A model generated the notes under the pieces. It was given only the letters and a program-made list of their open reading frames with translations, did not search any database and was not told the origin of the DNA. From positions 496,001 through 560,000 of the forward strand of contig NZ_JAFMOF010000002.1 in assembly GCF_017349075.1 (NCBI RefSeq): 64,000 nt of DNA. The letters run 5' to 3'. A program made the position numbers and the translations under genes. The DNA comes from Streptomyces triculaminicus (GTDB lineage: Bacteria > Actinomycetota > Actinomycetes > Streptomycetales > Streptomycetaceae). The stretch's first letter is position 1. Each line of letters opens with the position of its first letter. This document shows positions 53,885 through 63,198 of the stretch, piece after piece.

Positions 53885-54429
53885 TTAAATAGTCGTGAAC
53901 AGCACTTTTTCGGCTGCCATGACCATGAGGATCAAGGCGCTTGCGAGAAGGTATCGCGTGGCGCGCTGGAGTTTGGCGGCTCTCAATTGATGGACGCATA
54001 TACAGCGCCAGAGCTCGATAATTGCAGCATCCGTGACCTCTTCAACTCTCTGTGCAGTGAAGCAGACTTGGAAGTCTTCTGGCGAAGTGATTTCGTCTGT
54101 CGTGTCCCTGTAGCTGAAGGCGATCGATAGCGCAGATCCCGTGGGGCGGGACAGCGACGGCGTCGGGGGCTCGTGAGCACGCCGATGGCCTGAACAGTCG
54201 AGTATGCGCCTATTGTCAGGGCGATAAGCGCTGTTACTCCTATGGCGAACGCCCCAGGTGAGGATGAGGAGCCGGAGGTGAAGACAATTCCAGCGATCAC
54301 AAGGGCGTTCGCGCTCAGTAAGGCGCTCGCGCGGGTTACCAGCCCGAGACGAAGCTGATCAGACCGGCTCAGGTGCCATTGGGCGAGATCGAGCATCTCC
54401 TTGGCGGACATGGTCTCGCTCACTGGCAT
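53885..54429 (-). pseudogene. Two- or three-helix membrane protein (PycTM-like?), frameshifted
   Basis: Starts at ATG 54429 after GGAAGG with MPVSETMSAKEMLDLAQWHL. A helical pair follows (ASALLSANALVIAGIVF, AIGVTALIALTIGAYSTVQA), then the frame breaks near 54118. In the next frame it goes on with FSYRDTTDEITSPEDFQVCF and a third helix (YLLASALILMVMAAEKVLF) to a stop at 53885-53887. The arrangement, a soluble helix then a close helix pair, recalls membrane effectors of Pycsar-type defence (PycTM), but this is only a resemblance. Broken as written. Confidence 0.55.
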
Positions 54430-54737
54430 CGCCGACCTTCCGGTTCTGCGCCGCATACGCTCGCCAACGATCTGACCGTGCCCGGAACTGTTGCTCGGTA
54501 ACCATGTCCGGAAGTGTTCATGCGGCCACTAGTCGACGCTTGTCGAGCAGCTGACTGCGACTTGTCTCATCCGTGGATTCGGCGACCTGCAGCACCGTTC
54601 GAGTGTTTCTGGTGGACAGCTTGGCCCGTGACTGGCCCGCAGTCGCTGGTCAACCCTGGGATCTGGGTGAGACAGATCGGCATATAAGCCCTGAATCAAC
54701 AATCCTGATTCATCGGCACCTTCCGCCGTGGCGAAGA
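54430..54737. other. Non-coding junction right of the element
   Basis: No gene recognised. This stretch between the membrane-protein remnant and the ald terminator should contain the element-side arm of the attachment site. I could not identify recombinase arm sites. Confidence 0.35.
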
Positions 54738-54836
54738 GCCTCCGACTGCTTCCCTACAGGTCGGAGGCCCTTTTCCGTACTCCTAGAAGAACCCCAGCCG
54801 CTTCGCCGAGTAGCTCACCAGCAGGTTCTTCGTCTG
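54738..54836 (-). repeat. att-like site A: 3' end and terminator of the intact ald gene
   Basis: Contains the last 18 codons of ald (on the minus strand, ending [15 protein letters not shown] and TAG at 54783-54785) and its terminator, GCCTCCGAC (54738-54746) with GTCGGAGGC (54760-54768). Bases 54801-54835 are identical to 38281-38315. Copies B and C lie 10.2 and 16.5 kb to the left. A protein-gene 3' end restored by the incoming element is the standard outcome of integrase-mediated insertion. Confidence 0.87.
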
Positions 54837-56306
54837 CTGGTAGTGGTTCAGCATCATCTTGTGGGTTTCCCTGCCGATGCCCGACTGTTTGTAGCCGCCG
54901 AAGGCGGCGTGGGCCGGGTAGGCGTGGTAGCAGTTGGTCCAGACTCGGCCTGCCTGGATGGCTCGGCCGGCTCGGTAGGCGGTGGTGCCGTTGCGGGTCC
55001 AGACGCCGGCGCCCAGGCCGTAGAGGGTGTCGTTGGCCAGGGTGACGGCGTCGTCGAGGTCGGTGAAGGAGGTTACGGCGACGACGGGGCCGAAGATCTC
55101 CTCCTGGAAGATCCGCATGCGGTTGTTGCCCTCGAAGATGGTGGGCTGGACGTAGTAGCCGCCGGCGAGTTCGCCGTCGAGGTGGGCGCGGGCGCCGCCG
55201 GTGAGGGGGCGGGCGCCTTCCTGGCGGGCGATGTCGAGGTAGGAGAGGATTTTTTCCAGCTGGTCGTTGGAGGCCTGGGCGCCGATCATCGTGTCGGTGT
55301 CCAGGGGGTGGCCGGGGCGGATGAGTTCGGTGCGGGCGACGGCGGCGTCGAGGAAGGCGGCGTAGTGGCCGCGCTGGACGAGGGCCCGGGAGGGGCAGGT
55401 GCAGACCTCGCCCTGGTTGAGGGCGAACATGGTGAAGCCCTCGAGGGCCTTGTCGAGGAAGTCGTCGTCGGCGGCGGAGACGTCGTCGAAGAAGATGTTG
55501 GGGCTCTTGCCGCCCAGTTCGAGGGTGACCGGCTTGAGGTTCTCCGAGGCGTACTGCATGATCAGCCGGCCCGTGGTGGTCTCGCCGGTGAACGAGATCT
55601 TGGCCACCCGGGGGCTCGAGGCCAGCGGCTTGCCGGCCTCGACGCCGAAGCCGTTGACGACGTTCACCACGCCCGGCGGGAGCAGGTCCGCCACGAGGTC
55701 GAGCCAGATGTGGATGGAGGCGGGGGTCTGCTCGGCCGGCTTGAGGACGGCGGTGTTGCCGGCGGCCAGGGCGGGGGCCAGCTTCCAGGCGGCCATCAGG
55801 ATGGGGAAGTTCCAGGGGATGATCTGCGCGACGACGCCCAGGGGCTCGTGGAAGTGGTACGCGACCGTGTCCTCGTCGAGTTCGGAGAGGCCGCCTTCCT
55901 GGGCGCGTATGGCGCCCGCGAAGTAGCGGAAGTGGTCGATGGCGAGCGGGATGTCCGCGGCGAGCGCCTCGCGGATCGGCTTGCCGTTCTCCCAGGTTTC
56001 GGCGACCGCCAGGATCTCGAGGTTCTGCTCCATGCGGTCGGCGATGCGGTGCAGGACGAGGGCGCGTTCGGCGGGGGAGGTGCGGCCCCAGGCGGGGGCG
56101 GCGGCGTGGGCGGCGTCCAGGGCGCGTTCGACGTCCTCGGCGGTGCCGCGCGCGATCTCGGTGAAGGGGAGGCCGGTCACCGGGGTGGGGTTCTCGAAGT
56201 ACCGGCCCTGCTTGGGCGGTACGTACTCGCCGCCGATCCAGTGGTCGTAGCGCGGCCGGTAGCTGACGATGGCCTCGGGGGAGCCCGGGCTGGCGTAACG
56301 GGTCAT
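54783..56306 (-). CDS. Aldehyde dehydrogenase (ExaC/acetaldehyde type)
   Basis: A 507-residue NAD-dependent aldehyde dehydrogenase. Motifs: [12 protein letters not shown] near residue 235, [12 protein letters not shown] near 260 with the general-base Glu, and [11 protein letters not shown] near 300 with the catalytic Cys. It begins [14 protein letters not shown] at ATG 56306, ten bases after the regulator stop, so the two are co-transcribed. Such enzymes oxidise acetaldehyde or long-chain aldehydes and usually pair with a DUF779 gene. Its 3' end is the target site of the integrated elements, and the last codons look intact. Confidence 0.93.
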   Translation of the reverse strand: MTRYASPGSPEAIVSYRPRYDHWIGGEYVPPKQGRYFENPTPVTGLPFTEIARGTAEDVERALDAAHAAAPAWGRTSPAERALVLHRIADRMEQNLEILAVAETWENGKPIREALAADIPLAIDHFRYFAGAIRAQEGGLSELDEDTVAYHFHEPLGVVAQIIPWNFPILMAAWKLAPALAAGNTAVLKPAEQTPASIHIWLDLVADLLPPGVVNVVNGFGVEAGKPLASSPRVAKISFTGETTTGRLIMQYASENLKPVTLELGGKSPNIFFDDVSAADDDFLDKALEGFTMFALNQGEVCTCPSRALVQRGHYAAFLDAAVARTELIRPGHPLDTDTMIGAQASNDQLEKILSYLDIARQEGARPLTGGARAHLDGELAGGYYVQPTIFEGNNRMRIFQEEIFGPVVAVTSFTDLDDAVTLANDTLYGLGAGVWTRNGTTAYRAGRAIQAGRVWTNCYHAYPAHAAFGGYKQSGIGRETHKMMLNHYQQTKNLLVSYSAKRLGFF

Positions 56307-56316
56307 GCCGCGGACG

Positions 56317-57603
56317 CTAGACCCGCGCGGGTTGCGCGAACGTTGCCCGCAAGCCCCGCGCACGCGCCGCCACCGCGCCGCGGTGCGGGGCGCTCTCCGG
56401 CAGCGCCGCCAGGAGCCGCTCCCACACCTCCAGGTCGTCCTCGCCCCACGGGCTGTCGGCCCACAGCTGGAGCGCCGCCGCGTCCCCGCTGCCCAGGACC
56501 GCCCGCCGCAGCCGGTCCTCCAGCAGCCGGCGCAGCCGGCACACGCCCGGCGCCTCCGACGCCGGCAGCAGCGGGCCGTCGTACGCCCGGACCGCCGCCC
56601 GCAGGTCGCCCTCCGCCAGCCGCCGCTCCACGTCCGCAGCGTCCGTCTCGACCCGTCCCGTCACCCGGTACGGACGGGAGGCCAGCAGGTCGCCGGCCAG
56701 CCGGCGCAGGCGCGAGATCTCCGCGCGCAGCGTCACCATGGGCACCGGGCGGTCCCCGTACAGCGCGTCGGACAGCCGTTCGCCGGTCAGGCCGTCGGGG
56801 TGCGCGGCCAGCAGGACCAGGATTTCGCTGTGCCGCCTGCCCAGCCGTACGCGCCGTCCGTCCGTCGTCAGCAGCGCCTCGTCCCGGCCCAGTGCCGACA
56901 GCGCGTTGCGGGGGACGGGGGCCTCGGCCGCCAGGTGGGCCTCGGCCGCGCGCGCGGTGGCCTGGACCAGGGCCAAACTGTGCGGGGCCGCCAGGTGGTC
57001 GCCGCCGGTGATGTCCACCGCGCCCAGCAGCCGGCCCGTGGCGGGGTCGTGGACGGGGGCGGCGGCGCAGGTCCAGGGCTGGGCCAGGCGGTTGTAGTGC
57101 TCGGTGGCGAAGATCTGCACGGCGTGGTCCAGGGCCAGCGCCGTGCCCGGCGCGTTGGTGCCGGCGTGCCGTTCGTCCCAGCGGGCGCCGGGGACGAAGT
57201 TCATCTGCTCGGCGCGGCCGCGAACGCCCGCGTGGCCCTCCACCCACAGCATCCGGCCCGAGGCGTCGCAGACCGCGAGGAGGTGGGCCCCGTCGTCGGC
57301 GATCGAGCCCAGGAGCTCGCGGAAGAGGGGCATCGCGCGGGCCAGTGGGTGTGCGCGGCGGTAGCCCTCCAGGTCGGCGTCGGTCAGCTCGAGCGGTGCC
57401 ACGAACTCCGGCGCGGGCAGCGCCGCGGCCGAGCGGCGCCAGGAGTCGGCGACGACCGTACGCAGCGCCGGGTCGATCTCCCGGCCGGAGACGAACGCGC
57501 CGAGCTCCCCGCCGGAGACGAACGCCGCGTGCGCGGAACCGACCGCGCCCCTGCGCTCGGCGGGATCGACGCCGGACGCCATCGCCAGCCACGGGTTGAC
57601 CAC
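56317..57603 (-). CDS. GAF-domain transcriptional regulator of ald
   Basis: A 428-residue regulator. An N-terminal helical/GAF region (about 60-250: [56 protein letters not shown]) resembles the AcoR/MimR-type sensor. It is followed by a winged-helix domain (about 290-350, [20 protein letters not shown] and [20 protein letters not shown]) in place of the sigma-54 ATPase. GTG 57603 is chosen because GGAGGGG lies just upstream. It precedes ald by ten bases in the same direction and probably induces it by aldehyde. Confidence 0.85.
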   Translation of the reverse strand: MVNPWLAMASGVDPAERRGAVGSAHAAFVSGGELGAFVSGREIDPALRTVVADSWRRSAAALPAPEFVAPLELTDADLEGYRRAHPLARAMPLFRELLGSIADDGAHLLAVCDASGRMLWVEGHAGVRGRAEQMNFVPGARWDERHAGTNAPGTALALDHAVQIFATEHYNRLAQPWTCAAAPVHDPATGRLLGAVDITGGDHLAAPHSLALVQATARAAEAHLAAEAPVPRNALSALGRDEALLTTDGRRVRLGRRHSEILVLLAAHPDGLTGERLSDALYGDRPVPMVTLRAEISRLRRLAGDLLASRPYRVTGRVETDAADVERRLAEGDLRAAVRAYDGPLLPASEAPGVCRLRRLLEDRLRRAVLGSGDAAALQLWADSPWGEDDLEVWERLLAALPESAPHRGAVAARARGLRATFAQPARV

Positions 57604-57818
57604 GTGGCCCTCCCCTCCCATGGAGTCGGCCGCCCGCCGAACGATACCGCTCAACTCCGGTGCCGTTGAGGGTCGTCGCGGGTACAACCACGTCAGGGAA
57701 AGCTTGCGGTGCACACGTCACAGCGGCGACGCTGCCCCCTGCAGCAACGGCAACTCCCTTACGTACGAGCAGAATCCAGCACTTCCGAATGTCAGCACTC
57801 CCGAATGGAAAGACAGCC
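57604..57818. other. Intergenic region before the holin gene
   Basis: Divergent promoters are expected here. No element recognised. Confidence 0.3.
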
Positions 57819-58067
57819 ATGCGCCAGGTCCTCGCCGACATAGTCGAACGCACCCTCGCCGCCTACGTGACCACATTCCTCGGTCTGATCATCGCCGACG
57901 GGTTCGACCTCACCGACGTCTCCGCGCTCAAGGCCGCGGCCATCGCCGCGCTGCCCGCCGCGCTGTCGGTGATCAAGGGCGCGATCGGCAGCCGCATCGG
58001 CGACAAGGGCAGCGCGGCCTGGCTCCCGCGGCGCGCCGACCGGGACGCCTCGTCCGGGGCGCGGTAG
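57819..58067 (+). CDS. r1t-type holin-like protein
   Basis: An 82-residue membrane protein, MRQVLADIVERTLAAYVTTF onward, with one or two hydrophobic helices (LGLIIADGFDLTDVSAL, AAIAALPAALSVIKGAIGS) and a basic tail, the usual size and pattern of phage r1t-type holins that Streptomyces carry as lone chromosomal genes. No endolysin is beside it. An in-frame ATG ten codons earlier (57789) is possible. A weak GGAAAGA precedes the start. Confidence 0.72.
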   Translation: MRQVLADIVERTLAAYVTTFLGLIIADGFDLTDVSALKAAAIAALPAALSVIKGAIGSRIGDKGSAAWLPRRADRDASSGAR

Positions 58068-58117
58068 CGGAAGGGCGTCGTTCTAGTCGTTCTAGCGGTA
58101 GCGGAACGGCGTCGTTC
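58061..58117 (+). repeat. Short direct repeat over the holin stop codon
   Basis: GCGGTAGCGGAAGGGCGTCG at 58061 and GCGGTAGCGGAACGGCGTCG at 58095 form 23-base units with one mismatch, 11 bases apart; the first includes the holin stop. Possibly a duplication by slippage. Confidence 0.6.
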
Positions 58118-58121
58118 ACAC

Positions 58122-58152
58122 GGGGTGTGCGCGGAGCACCCGCGCACACCCC
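58122..58152 (+). terminator. 13-bp hairpin terminator after the holin gene
   Basis: GGGGTGTGCGCGG (58122-58134) pairs perfectly with CCGCGCACACCCC (58140-58152) around a 5-base loop. Confidence 0.75.
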
Positions 58153-58382
58153 CTCGCACACGCTCCCGCCCGGCGCCGGTACGCGGTTGACTCGATCTCG
58201 CGAGTCCCACTGGCGCGACGGGACCGGGTTGCCGGTCATTCCCCCCGAGCCGGCGGCCCACCGCCCCGTACCGCCGGGCGGACGGTACGGGGCGGAGCCA
58301 TGCGCCCGGGCGGGGGGTCGTACGGGCATCTTCGCGCCCCCGGTGTCGGGCCGCGGGGGACGGGTGCAACGATGTCCCCGTC
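58153..58382. other. Intergenic region before the Met/His-rich membrane protein
   Basis: No gene recognised. Frames in it have shadow composition. Confidence 0.3.
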
Positions 58383-59096
58383 ATGAAAGAAGGGCAGCAG
58401 ACCGGACAGGGGCCGCGCACGCTGCGAGCCGGTGTGTTCGCAGCGGTCTGTGTGCTGCTCGCCGCCCTGGGCCACGCCGTCATGTCCGGGACGACCGTCC
58501 CGTGGTGGGCCATAGCCGTCGCGCTGACGGTGACGGGAAGCTGTGCGTGGTTCCTCGCGGGCCGCGAGCGCGGCCCGCTGCTGATCACGCTCGCGACGGT
58601 GGGCGCGCAGACGGGGCTGCACTCCTTCTTCTCACTCGCCCAGAACGTCGCCCGGAACGTCGTGCTCACCGCGGCCACCCCGGGCTCCGGCCCCCTCCCG
58701 CAGGTACCCGGTGACGCGACCTGCGGCGGCATTCCCCCGGCCGACCCGGCCTCCGGCATGGGCGTGCCGCCCGTGCCCCTGGACCCGGGCATGAGCATGG
58801 GCGGCATGCACGCCGGCCACGGCGCCTTCGGCATGTGGTCCGCGCACATCCTGGTCGCCCTCGTCTGCGGCCTGTGGCTCTCCGGCGGCGAACAGGCGGC
58901 CTTCCGCCTCGGCCGGACCCTCGGCGCGCGGCTCTTCGCGCCGCTGCTCTTCCTCTTCCACGACGTACCGGCCCGCCCGGGCCCGCCGCGCGTCCGCGCC
59001 TCCCAGGCGCGCGCCGCGCAACGGCTGCGGCAGCTGCTGTACGCCCACGTCCTCGCCCAGCGGGGTCCTCCGGCGGCCCTCGTCGCCGTCGCCTGA
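58383..59096 (+). CDS. Met/His-rich polytopic membrane protein (copper-associated?)
   Basis: A 237-residue protein with four or five transmembrane helices (LRAGVFAAVCVLLAALGHAV, WWAIAVALTVTGSCAWF and, after a loop, MWSAHILVALVCGLWL). The loop near residues 135-155 reads MSMGGMHAGHGAFGM, a likely soft-metal ligand cluster, and a C-terminal half is Arg-rich. No family name is certain. Its position directly before the ECF sigma/PCuAC/CopA genes supports a copper role. ATG 58383. Confidence 0.65.
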   Translation: MKEGQQTGQGPRTLRAGVFAAVCVLLAALGHAVMSGTTVPWWAIAVALTVTGSCAWFLAGRERGPLLITLATVGAQTGLHSFFSLAQNVARNVVLTAATPGSGPLPQVPGDATCGGIPPADPASGMGVPPVPLDPGMSMGGMHAGHGAFGMWSAHILVALVCGLWLSGGEQAAFRLGRTLGARLFAPLLFLFHDVPARPGPPRVRASQARAAQRLRQLLYAHVLAQRGPPAALVAVA

Positions 59097-59279
59097 CGGC
59101 GGCCGACAGGCCGTATCCACGTCACCGGGCCGGCCCGCCCATGAGGCCGGGCGCCCGGATTCCAGGAAGGACCCAGGGCGATGACCCCTGCCCTCATCCC
59201 GCCGGCGCCGCCGGAACCGTCACCTTCGCCGAGCCGTTCCCGCCGTTCGGACCGTTTCCGCCAGCCCTCGTCCGGCCGC

Positions 59280-59456
59280 TCACGCCAGGTCGAGAGCCGC
59301 CGCGAGGACTCTCAGCCGGCGCGCCCGTTCGCCCCAGCCGTGGCAGTCGGCGCATGCGTCCAGATGCGCGTCGAGCGCCTCGGGACGGACATCCGGCGGC
59401 AGCTCCTCGCCGTCGACGCGGGCGGATATGGCGGTACGGGCCTCACTGCAGTGCAC
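59280..59456 (-). CDS. Zinc-finger anti-sigma-type protein
   Basis: A 58-residue protein, GTG 59456, VHCSEARTAISARVDGEE onward, with the HxxxCxxC zinc motif of ZAS-type anti-sigma factors in HLDACADCHGW near residue 38. It has no membrane anchor, which is unusually short for an anti-sigma. It is divergent from the ECF sigma gene (start 59518) with 61 bases between. It probably binds or tunes that sigma; no direct evidence. Confidence 0.72.
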   Translation of the reverse strand: MHCSEARTAISARVDGEELPPDVRPEALDAHLDACADCHGWGERARRLRVLAAALDLA

Positions 59457-59517
59457 CCCGCCATCGTCCCCGGCGGCCGCCGCGCCCCGCGCACCACCCC
59501 CCGTGCGGGAGGCCGAC

Positions 59518-60162
59518 GTGCGTGACGACGAGAGTGTGACCGCCTGGGCGCTCGCCGCGCGCGGCGGCGACGCCGACGCGGTGGAACGTTTCATCCGCGC
59601 TACGCAGAACGACGTACGGCGCTACGTGGCCCGCCTGAGCAACGATCCGCAGGGCGCGGACGACCTCGTACAGGAGACGTACCTGCGGGCCCTGCGTTCG
59701 CTGCCGCGCTTCGAGGGCCGTTCCTCGGCCCGGACCTGGCTGCTGTCCATCGCCCGCCGGACGGTCGTGGACCGGCTGCGCTTCCAGGCCGCCCGCCCGC
59801 GGCTGTCCGACACGGACGACTGGCAGTCGGCCGCCGAGCGCGCCCAGTCCGCGGAGCTGCCGGGCTTCGACGAGGGCGTCGCGCTCTCGCAGCTGCTCGA
59901 CCGGCTGCCCTACGAGCGGCGTGAGGCGTTCGTCCTCACCCAGATGCTGGGGCTGCCGTACGCGGAGGCCGCGATCGTCGCGGGCTGCCCGGTCGGTACG
60001 GTCCGCTCCCGCGTGGCGCGGGCGCGCGAGGCGCTGATCGTGCAGCTGGAGACGGCCGAGCGGGCGGTGAGCGCGTCCGCGCCGCCCGCGGTGCGGATGC
60101 CCGCCGTCCCTGCCGTCCGCGCCTCCGCGCGGGCGGCGCGCGTCCCGGCGCTCGCGGGGTAG
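59518..60162 (+). CDS. ECF sigma factor
   Basis: A 214-residue RNA polymerase sigma factor of the ECF group. Sigma region 2 reads FIRATQNDVRRYVARLSNDP and ADDLVQETYLRALRSL (residues 25-60), with WLLSIARRTVVDRLR near 80. Region 4 reads LDRLPYERREAFVLTQMLGL and VAGCPVGTVRSRVARARE near 150-180. GGGAGG lies five bases before the GTG. Between a zinc-finger protein and copper genes, it probably senses metal or envelope stress. Confidence 0.9.
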   Translation: MRDDESVTAWALAARGGDADAVERFIRATQNDVRRYVARLSNDPQGADDLVQETYLRALRSLPRFEGRSSARTWLLSIARRTVVDRLRFQAARPRLSDTDDWQSAAERAQSAELPGFDEGVALSQLLDRLPYERREAFVLTQMLGLPYAEAAIVAGCPVGTVRSRVARAREALIVQLETAERAVSASAPPAVRMPAVPAVRASARAARVPALAG

Positions 60163-60182
60163 CGGCCCGCCGCACCCATGAC

Positions 60183-60224
60183 GAGGGGGGCCACGGTATA
60201 CGGACGTACACCGTGGCCCCCCTC
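60183..60224. terminator. Strong bidirectional terminator
   Basis: A 15-bp stem (60183-60197 with 60210-60224, GAGGGGGGCCACGGT and its complement) between the convergent sigma factor and PCuAC genes. Confidence 0.85.
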
Positions 60225-60241
60225 GCGCGTCCTCGGCGCCC

Positions 60242-60727
60242 TCAGCTGCCCGGGCGCACGACCACCGCCTCCGCCCGGACCACACCGCTCTCGCGGAAGC
60301 GCAGGACGAGCGGGAGCCGCTCGCCGACCTGCAGCTTGGGCGGCCGGTAGACCATGATGTCCAGGCCGTGCGGCGACATCTCCAGCGTGCCGCGCGCGGG
60401 GACGGTCGCGGAGCCGACCATCTTCATGGAGCCGGCGCCGTTCTTCACCACCGTCCGGCTGAGCATCGCCCCGCCCGCCGTCGGCACGTCGACGCCGACG
60501 AGCTCGTCGGCCACGTCGCCGGTGTTGCGCAGCCGGACCGTCGCCGCCGTGTTGTCCAGGCCGAAGGGGAGCAGGACGCGGGCGTCCTCGACCGTCACCG
60601 ACGCCGGGCGGCCCGCCGCCCCGGACGCCGTCCAGGCGGTCAGCCCGCCCAGGGCCAGGGCGCACGCCGCCACCGGGACGAGGGCGGCCCGGGCGGTGCT
60701 GACGAGCGAAGCCGTCGAGTCGTTCAT
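60242..60727 (-). CDS. PCuAC-family copper chaperone (DUF461)
   Basis: A 161-residue protein with a signal anchor (AALVPVAACALALGGLTAW) and a cupredoxin-like PCuAC domain. The copper-binding residues are visible as SMKMVGSATVPARGTLEM and SPHGLDIMVYRPP (His and Met pattern). Exported PCuAC proteins deliver Cu(I) to cytochrome oxidase or bind excess copper. ATG 60727 overlaps the CopA stop (ATGA), so it is the last gene of the copA operon. Confidence 0.85.
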   Translation of the reverse strand: MNDSTASLVSTARAALVPVAACALALGGLTAWTASGAAGRPASVTVEDARVLLPFGLDNTAATVRLRNTGDVADELVGVDVPTAGGAMLSRTVVKNGAGSMKMVGSATVPARGTLEMSPHGLDIMVYRPPKLQVGERLPLVLRFRESGVVRAEAVVVRPGS

Positions 60728-63198
60728 CGGATGCCACCTCGTGCCCGTGCCGGTGTCTGTTCCTGCGCCTGTACCTGTGCCGGAGTCTCCTCCGGTGCCT
60801 GTTCCCGCGCCGGAGTCCGCTGGGGCGCGTTCCGTGCGGGCCTGTTCCGCGCGGCGCCCGCGGGGCGCGGCTGCCAGCCGCGCAGCCGCAGGCTGTTGCC
60901 CACGACCAGCAGCGAGCTGGCGGACATCGCCGCCGCCGCGAGCATCGGGCTCAGCAGCCCGACCGCGGCGAGCGGCACGGTGACCAGGTTGTAGCCGAAC
61001 GCCCAGAGGAGGTTGGACCGTACGGTCAGCGAGGTGCGCCGGGCGAGGCGGACCGCGTCGGCCAGGGCGCTCATGTCCTCGCGTACGAGCGTGACGTCCG
61101 CCGCCCCGATGGCCGCGTCGGTGCCGCCGCCCATCGCGATCCCGAGGTCCGCCCCGGCGAGCGCGGCGGTGTCGTTGACCCCGTCGCCGATGACCGCGAC
61201 CCGGTGGCCGCGCTCGCGCAGGGTGCGGACGAGGTCCGCCTTGTCCTCGGGGGTGGCCCGGGCGTGGACCTCGGTGATGCCCAGCTCGGTGGCGACGGCC
61301 CGGGCGGCCGCCTCGCTGTCGCCGGTGGCCAGGACCGGGCGCAGCCCGAGGCGCTTGAGGTGGTCGACGGCGCGGTAGCCGCCGGGGCGGACGGTGTCGC
61401 CGAGGGCGATGACGGCCTGCGGGGTGCCGTCGATCGTGACGACGACGGCGGTACGGCCGTGCTCCTCGGCCCGGCGCAGGGCGTCGGCGAGCGGCGGCCG
61501 CAGGGCCGCCGGGCCCTCGGCGTCGCCGGCCCGTTTCCCCTCCGGCCGGACCACCTCCACCACGCGGCCGTCCACCACGGCCCGTACGCCCACGCCCGGG
61601 GTCGCCACGAAGTCCGTCGCCGCGGGGAGGGGGGCGGAGGCCGTCGCCGACGCGTGGGCGTGGATCGCCCGGCCGACGGGGTGTTCGGAGCCGGACTCGG
61701 CCGCGGCCGCGAGGCGCAGGATCTCCTCGTCGCCGACCGGAGCGGCGGCCGGCGTGCCCGGCGCCGTCTCGCCGGCGCCCATGACCTCCGCGCCCATGAC
61801 CTCCGCGCCCGTGTCCCCGGCGGCCGTGACCTCGGTGACCGTCATCGACCCGGTCGTCAGCGTGCCGGTCTTGTCCAGCACGACGGTGTCCACGCGCCGC
61901 AGGCTCTCCAGCGCCTGCGGGCCGCTGACCAGGATGCCCAGGCCGGCGCCCCGGCCGGTGGCGGCCAGCAGGGCGGTCGGCGTGGCCAGGCCCAGGGCGC
62001 ACGGGCAGGCCACCACGAGCACCGCGACGGCCGCGGTGACGGCCGCCTGCGGGGAGGCGCCCGCGCCCAGCCAGAAGCCGAGCACGGTGACGGCGACGGT
62101 CAGGACCGCCGGGACGAAGACGCCCGCGATCGCGTCCGCGACGCGCTGCACGCGGGCCTTGCCCGCCTGCGCCTCCTCCACCAGGCGGGCGATGCGGGCG
62201 AGTTGCGTGTCCGCGCCGACCGCCTCGGCCCGTACCTCCAGCAGGCCGCCGGAGTTCACCGCGCCGCCCACCACGGCCGAGCCCGGCCCGGCCTCCACCG
62301 GTGCGCTCTCGCCCGTGACCAGCGACAGGTCCAGCGCCGAGCTGCCGGCCACGACCACGCCGTCGGTCGCCACCCGCTCGCCGGGCCGGACGACGAACCG
62401 GTCGCCGACCCGCAGCCGCCCGATCGGCACGCGCTCCTCGGTGCCGTCGGCCGCGCGCACCACCACGTCCTTGGCCGCGAGCGAGGCGAGCGCCCGCAGC
62501 GCGGAGCCCGTGCCGCGCCGCGCCCGTGCCTCGAGGAGCCGGCCGGTCAGCACGAACAGCGGGACGCCGACCACCGCTTCGAGGTACACGTCCGCCGTGT
62601 CGCCCATCGCCGTCGGCACGAGCGTGAACGGCATCGTCATCCCCGGCTCCCCGGCGCCGCCGAGGAAGAGCGCGTACGCCGACCAGAGGTAGGAGGCCAG
62701 GACGCCGAGGGAGACGAGGGTGTCCATGGTGGCGGCCGAGTGCCGCAGCCCGCGCAGCGCCCGCTGGTGGAACGGCCACGACCCCCACACGGCGACCGGC
62801 GAGGCCAGCACGAAGCAGAGCCACTGCCAGTTGCGGAACTGCAGCGCGGGCACCATGGACAGCACCAGCACCGGAACGGACAGAGCGGCCGTGATCATCA
62901 GCCGGTTGCGGGCCGGGGCGTCCGGCCTGCCGCCGTCGTCCTCGGCCGGCGCGTCCGGGGCCGGCGGCTCGGGCAACGCGGCCGTGAAGCCCGCGCCCTC
63001 GATGACGGCCACCAGGTCGGCGACGGTCACGGACTCCGGGTGGCTGACGCGGGCCCGGCCGGTGGCGAGGTTGACGGTCGCGCTGACGCCCTCGAGGCGG
63101 CCGACCTTCTTCTCGATGCGCGCCACGCACGCCGCGCACGTCATCCCGCCGACGACCAGTTCGGTCGTGGTGACGGCGGGGTCGGTCGTCGTACTCAT
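60724..63198 (-). CDS. copA: Copper-translocating P-type ATPase
   Basis: An 824-residue PIB ATPase. A heavy-metal-associated domain comes first (GGMTCAACVARIEKKVG near residue 17), then eight transmembrane helices with the copper motif VACPCALGLATP near 400, the phosphorylation site DKTGTLTTGS near 440, and GDGVNDTAALAGADLGIAMG near 670. The CPC plus single HMA domain indicates Cu(I) export. Acidic loops and a Met/Ala-rich insertion (AAGDTGAEVMGAEVMGAGET) near 460 are unusual. Start ATG 63198. Upstream a small Met-rich protein and downstream a PCuAC chaperone share the operon. Confidence 0.93.
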   Translation of the reverse strand: MSTTTDPAVTTTELVVGGMTCAACVARIEKKVGRLEGVSATVNLATGRARVSHPESVTVADLVAVIEGAGFTAALPEPPAPDAPAEDDGGRPDAPARNRLMITAALSVPVLVLSMVPALQFRNWQWLCFVLASPVAVWGSWPFHQRALRGLRHSAATMDTLVSLGVLASYLWSAYALFLGGAGEPGMTMPFTLVPTAMGDTADVYLEAVVGVPLFVLTGRLLEARARRGTGSALRALASLAAKDVVVRAADGTEERVPIGRLRVGDRFVVRPGERVATDGVVVAGSSALDLSLVTGESAPVEAGPGSAVVGGAVNSGGLLEVRAEAVGADTQLARIARLVEEAQAGKARVQRVADAIAGVFVPAVLTVAVTVLGFWLGAGASPQAAVTAAVAVLVVACPCALGLATPTALLAATGRGAGLGILVSGPQALESLRRVDTVVLDKTGTLTTGSMTVTEVTAAGDTGAEVMGAEVMGAGETAPGTPAAAPVGDEEILRLAAAAESGSEHPVGRAIHAHASATASAPLPAATDFVATPGVGVRAVVDGRVVEVVRPEGKRAGDAEGPAALRPPLADALRRAEEHGRTAVVVTIDGTPQAVIALGDTVRPGGYRAVDHLKRLGLRPVLATGDSEAAARAVATELGITEVHARATPEDKADLVRTLRERGHRVAVIGDGVNDTAALAGADLGIAMGGGTDAAIGAADVTLVREDMSALADAVRLARRTSLTVRSNLLWAFGYNLVTVPLAAVGLLSPMLAAAAMSASSLLVVGNSLRLRGWQPRPAGAARNRPARNAPQRTPAREQAPEETPAQVQAQEQTPARARGGIR

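Noticed and set aside
59181..59525. Plus-strand frame between the membrane protein and the sigma gene
   Set aside because: It is antisense to the zinc-finger protein, with Pro/Ser/Arg-rich composition and no conserved motif.
60242..63139. 965-codon open frame on the minus strand
   Set aside because: Only its last 161 residues (PCuAC) are real; the rest is out-of-frame CopA.
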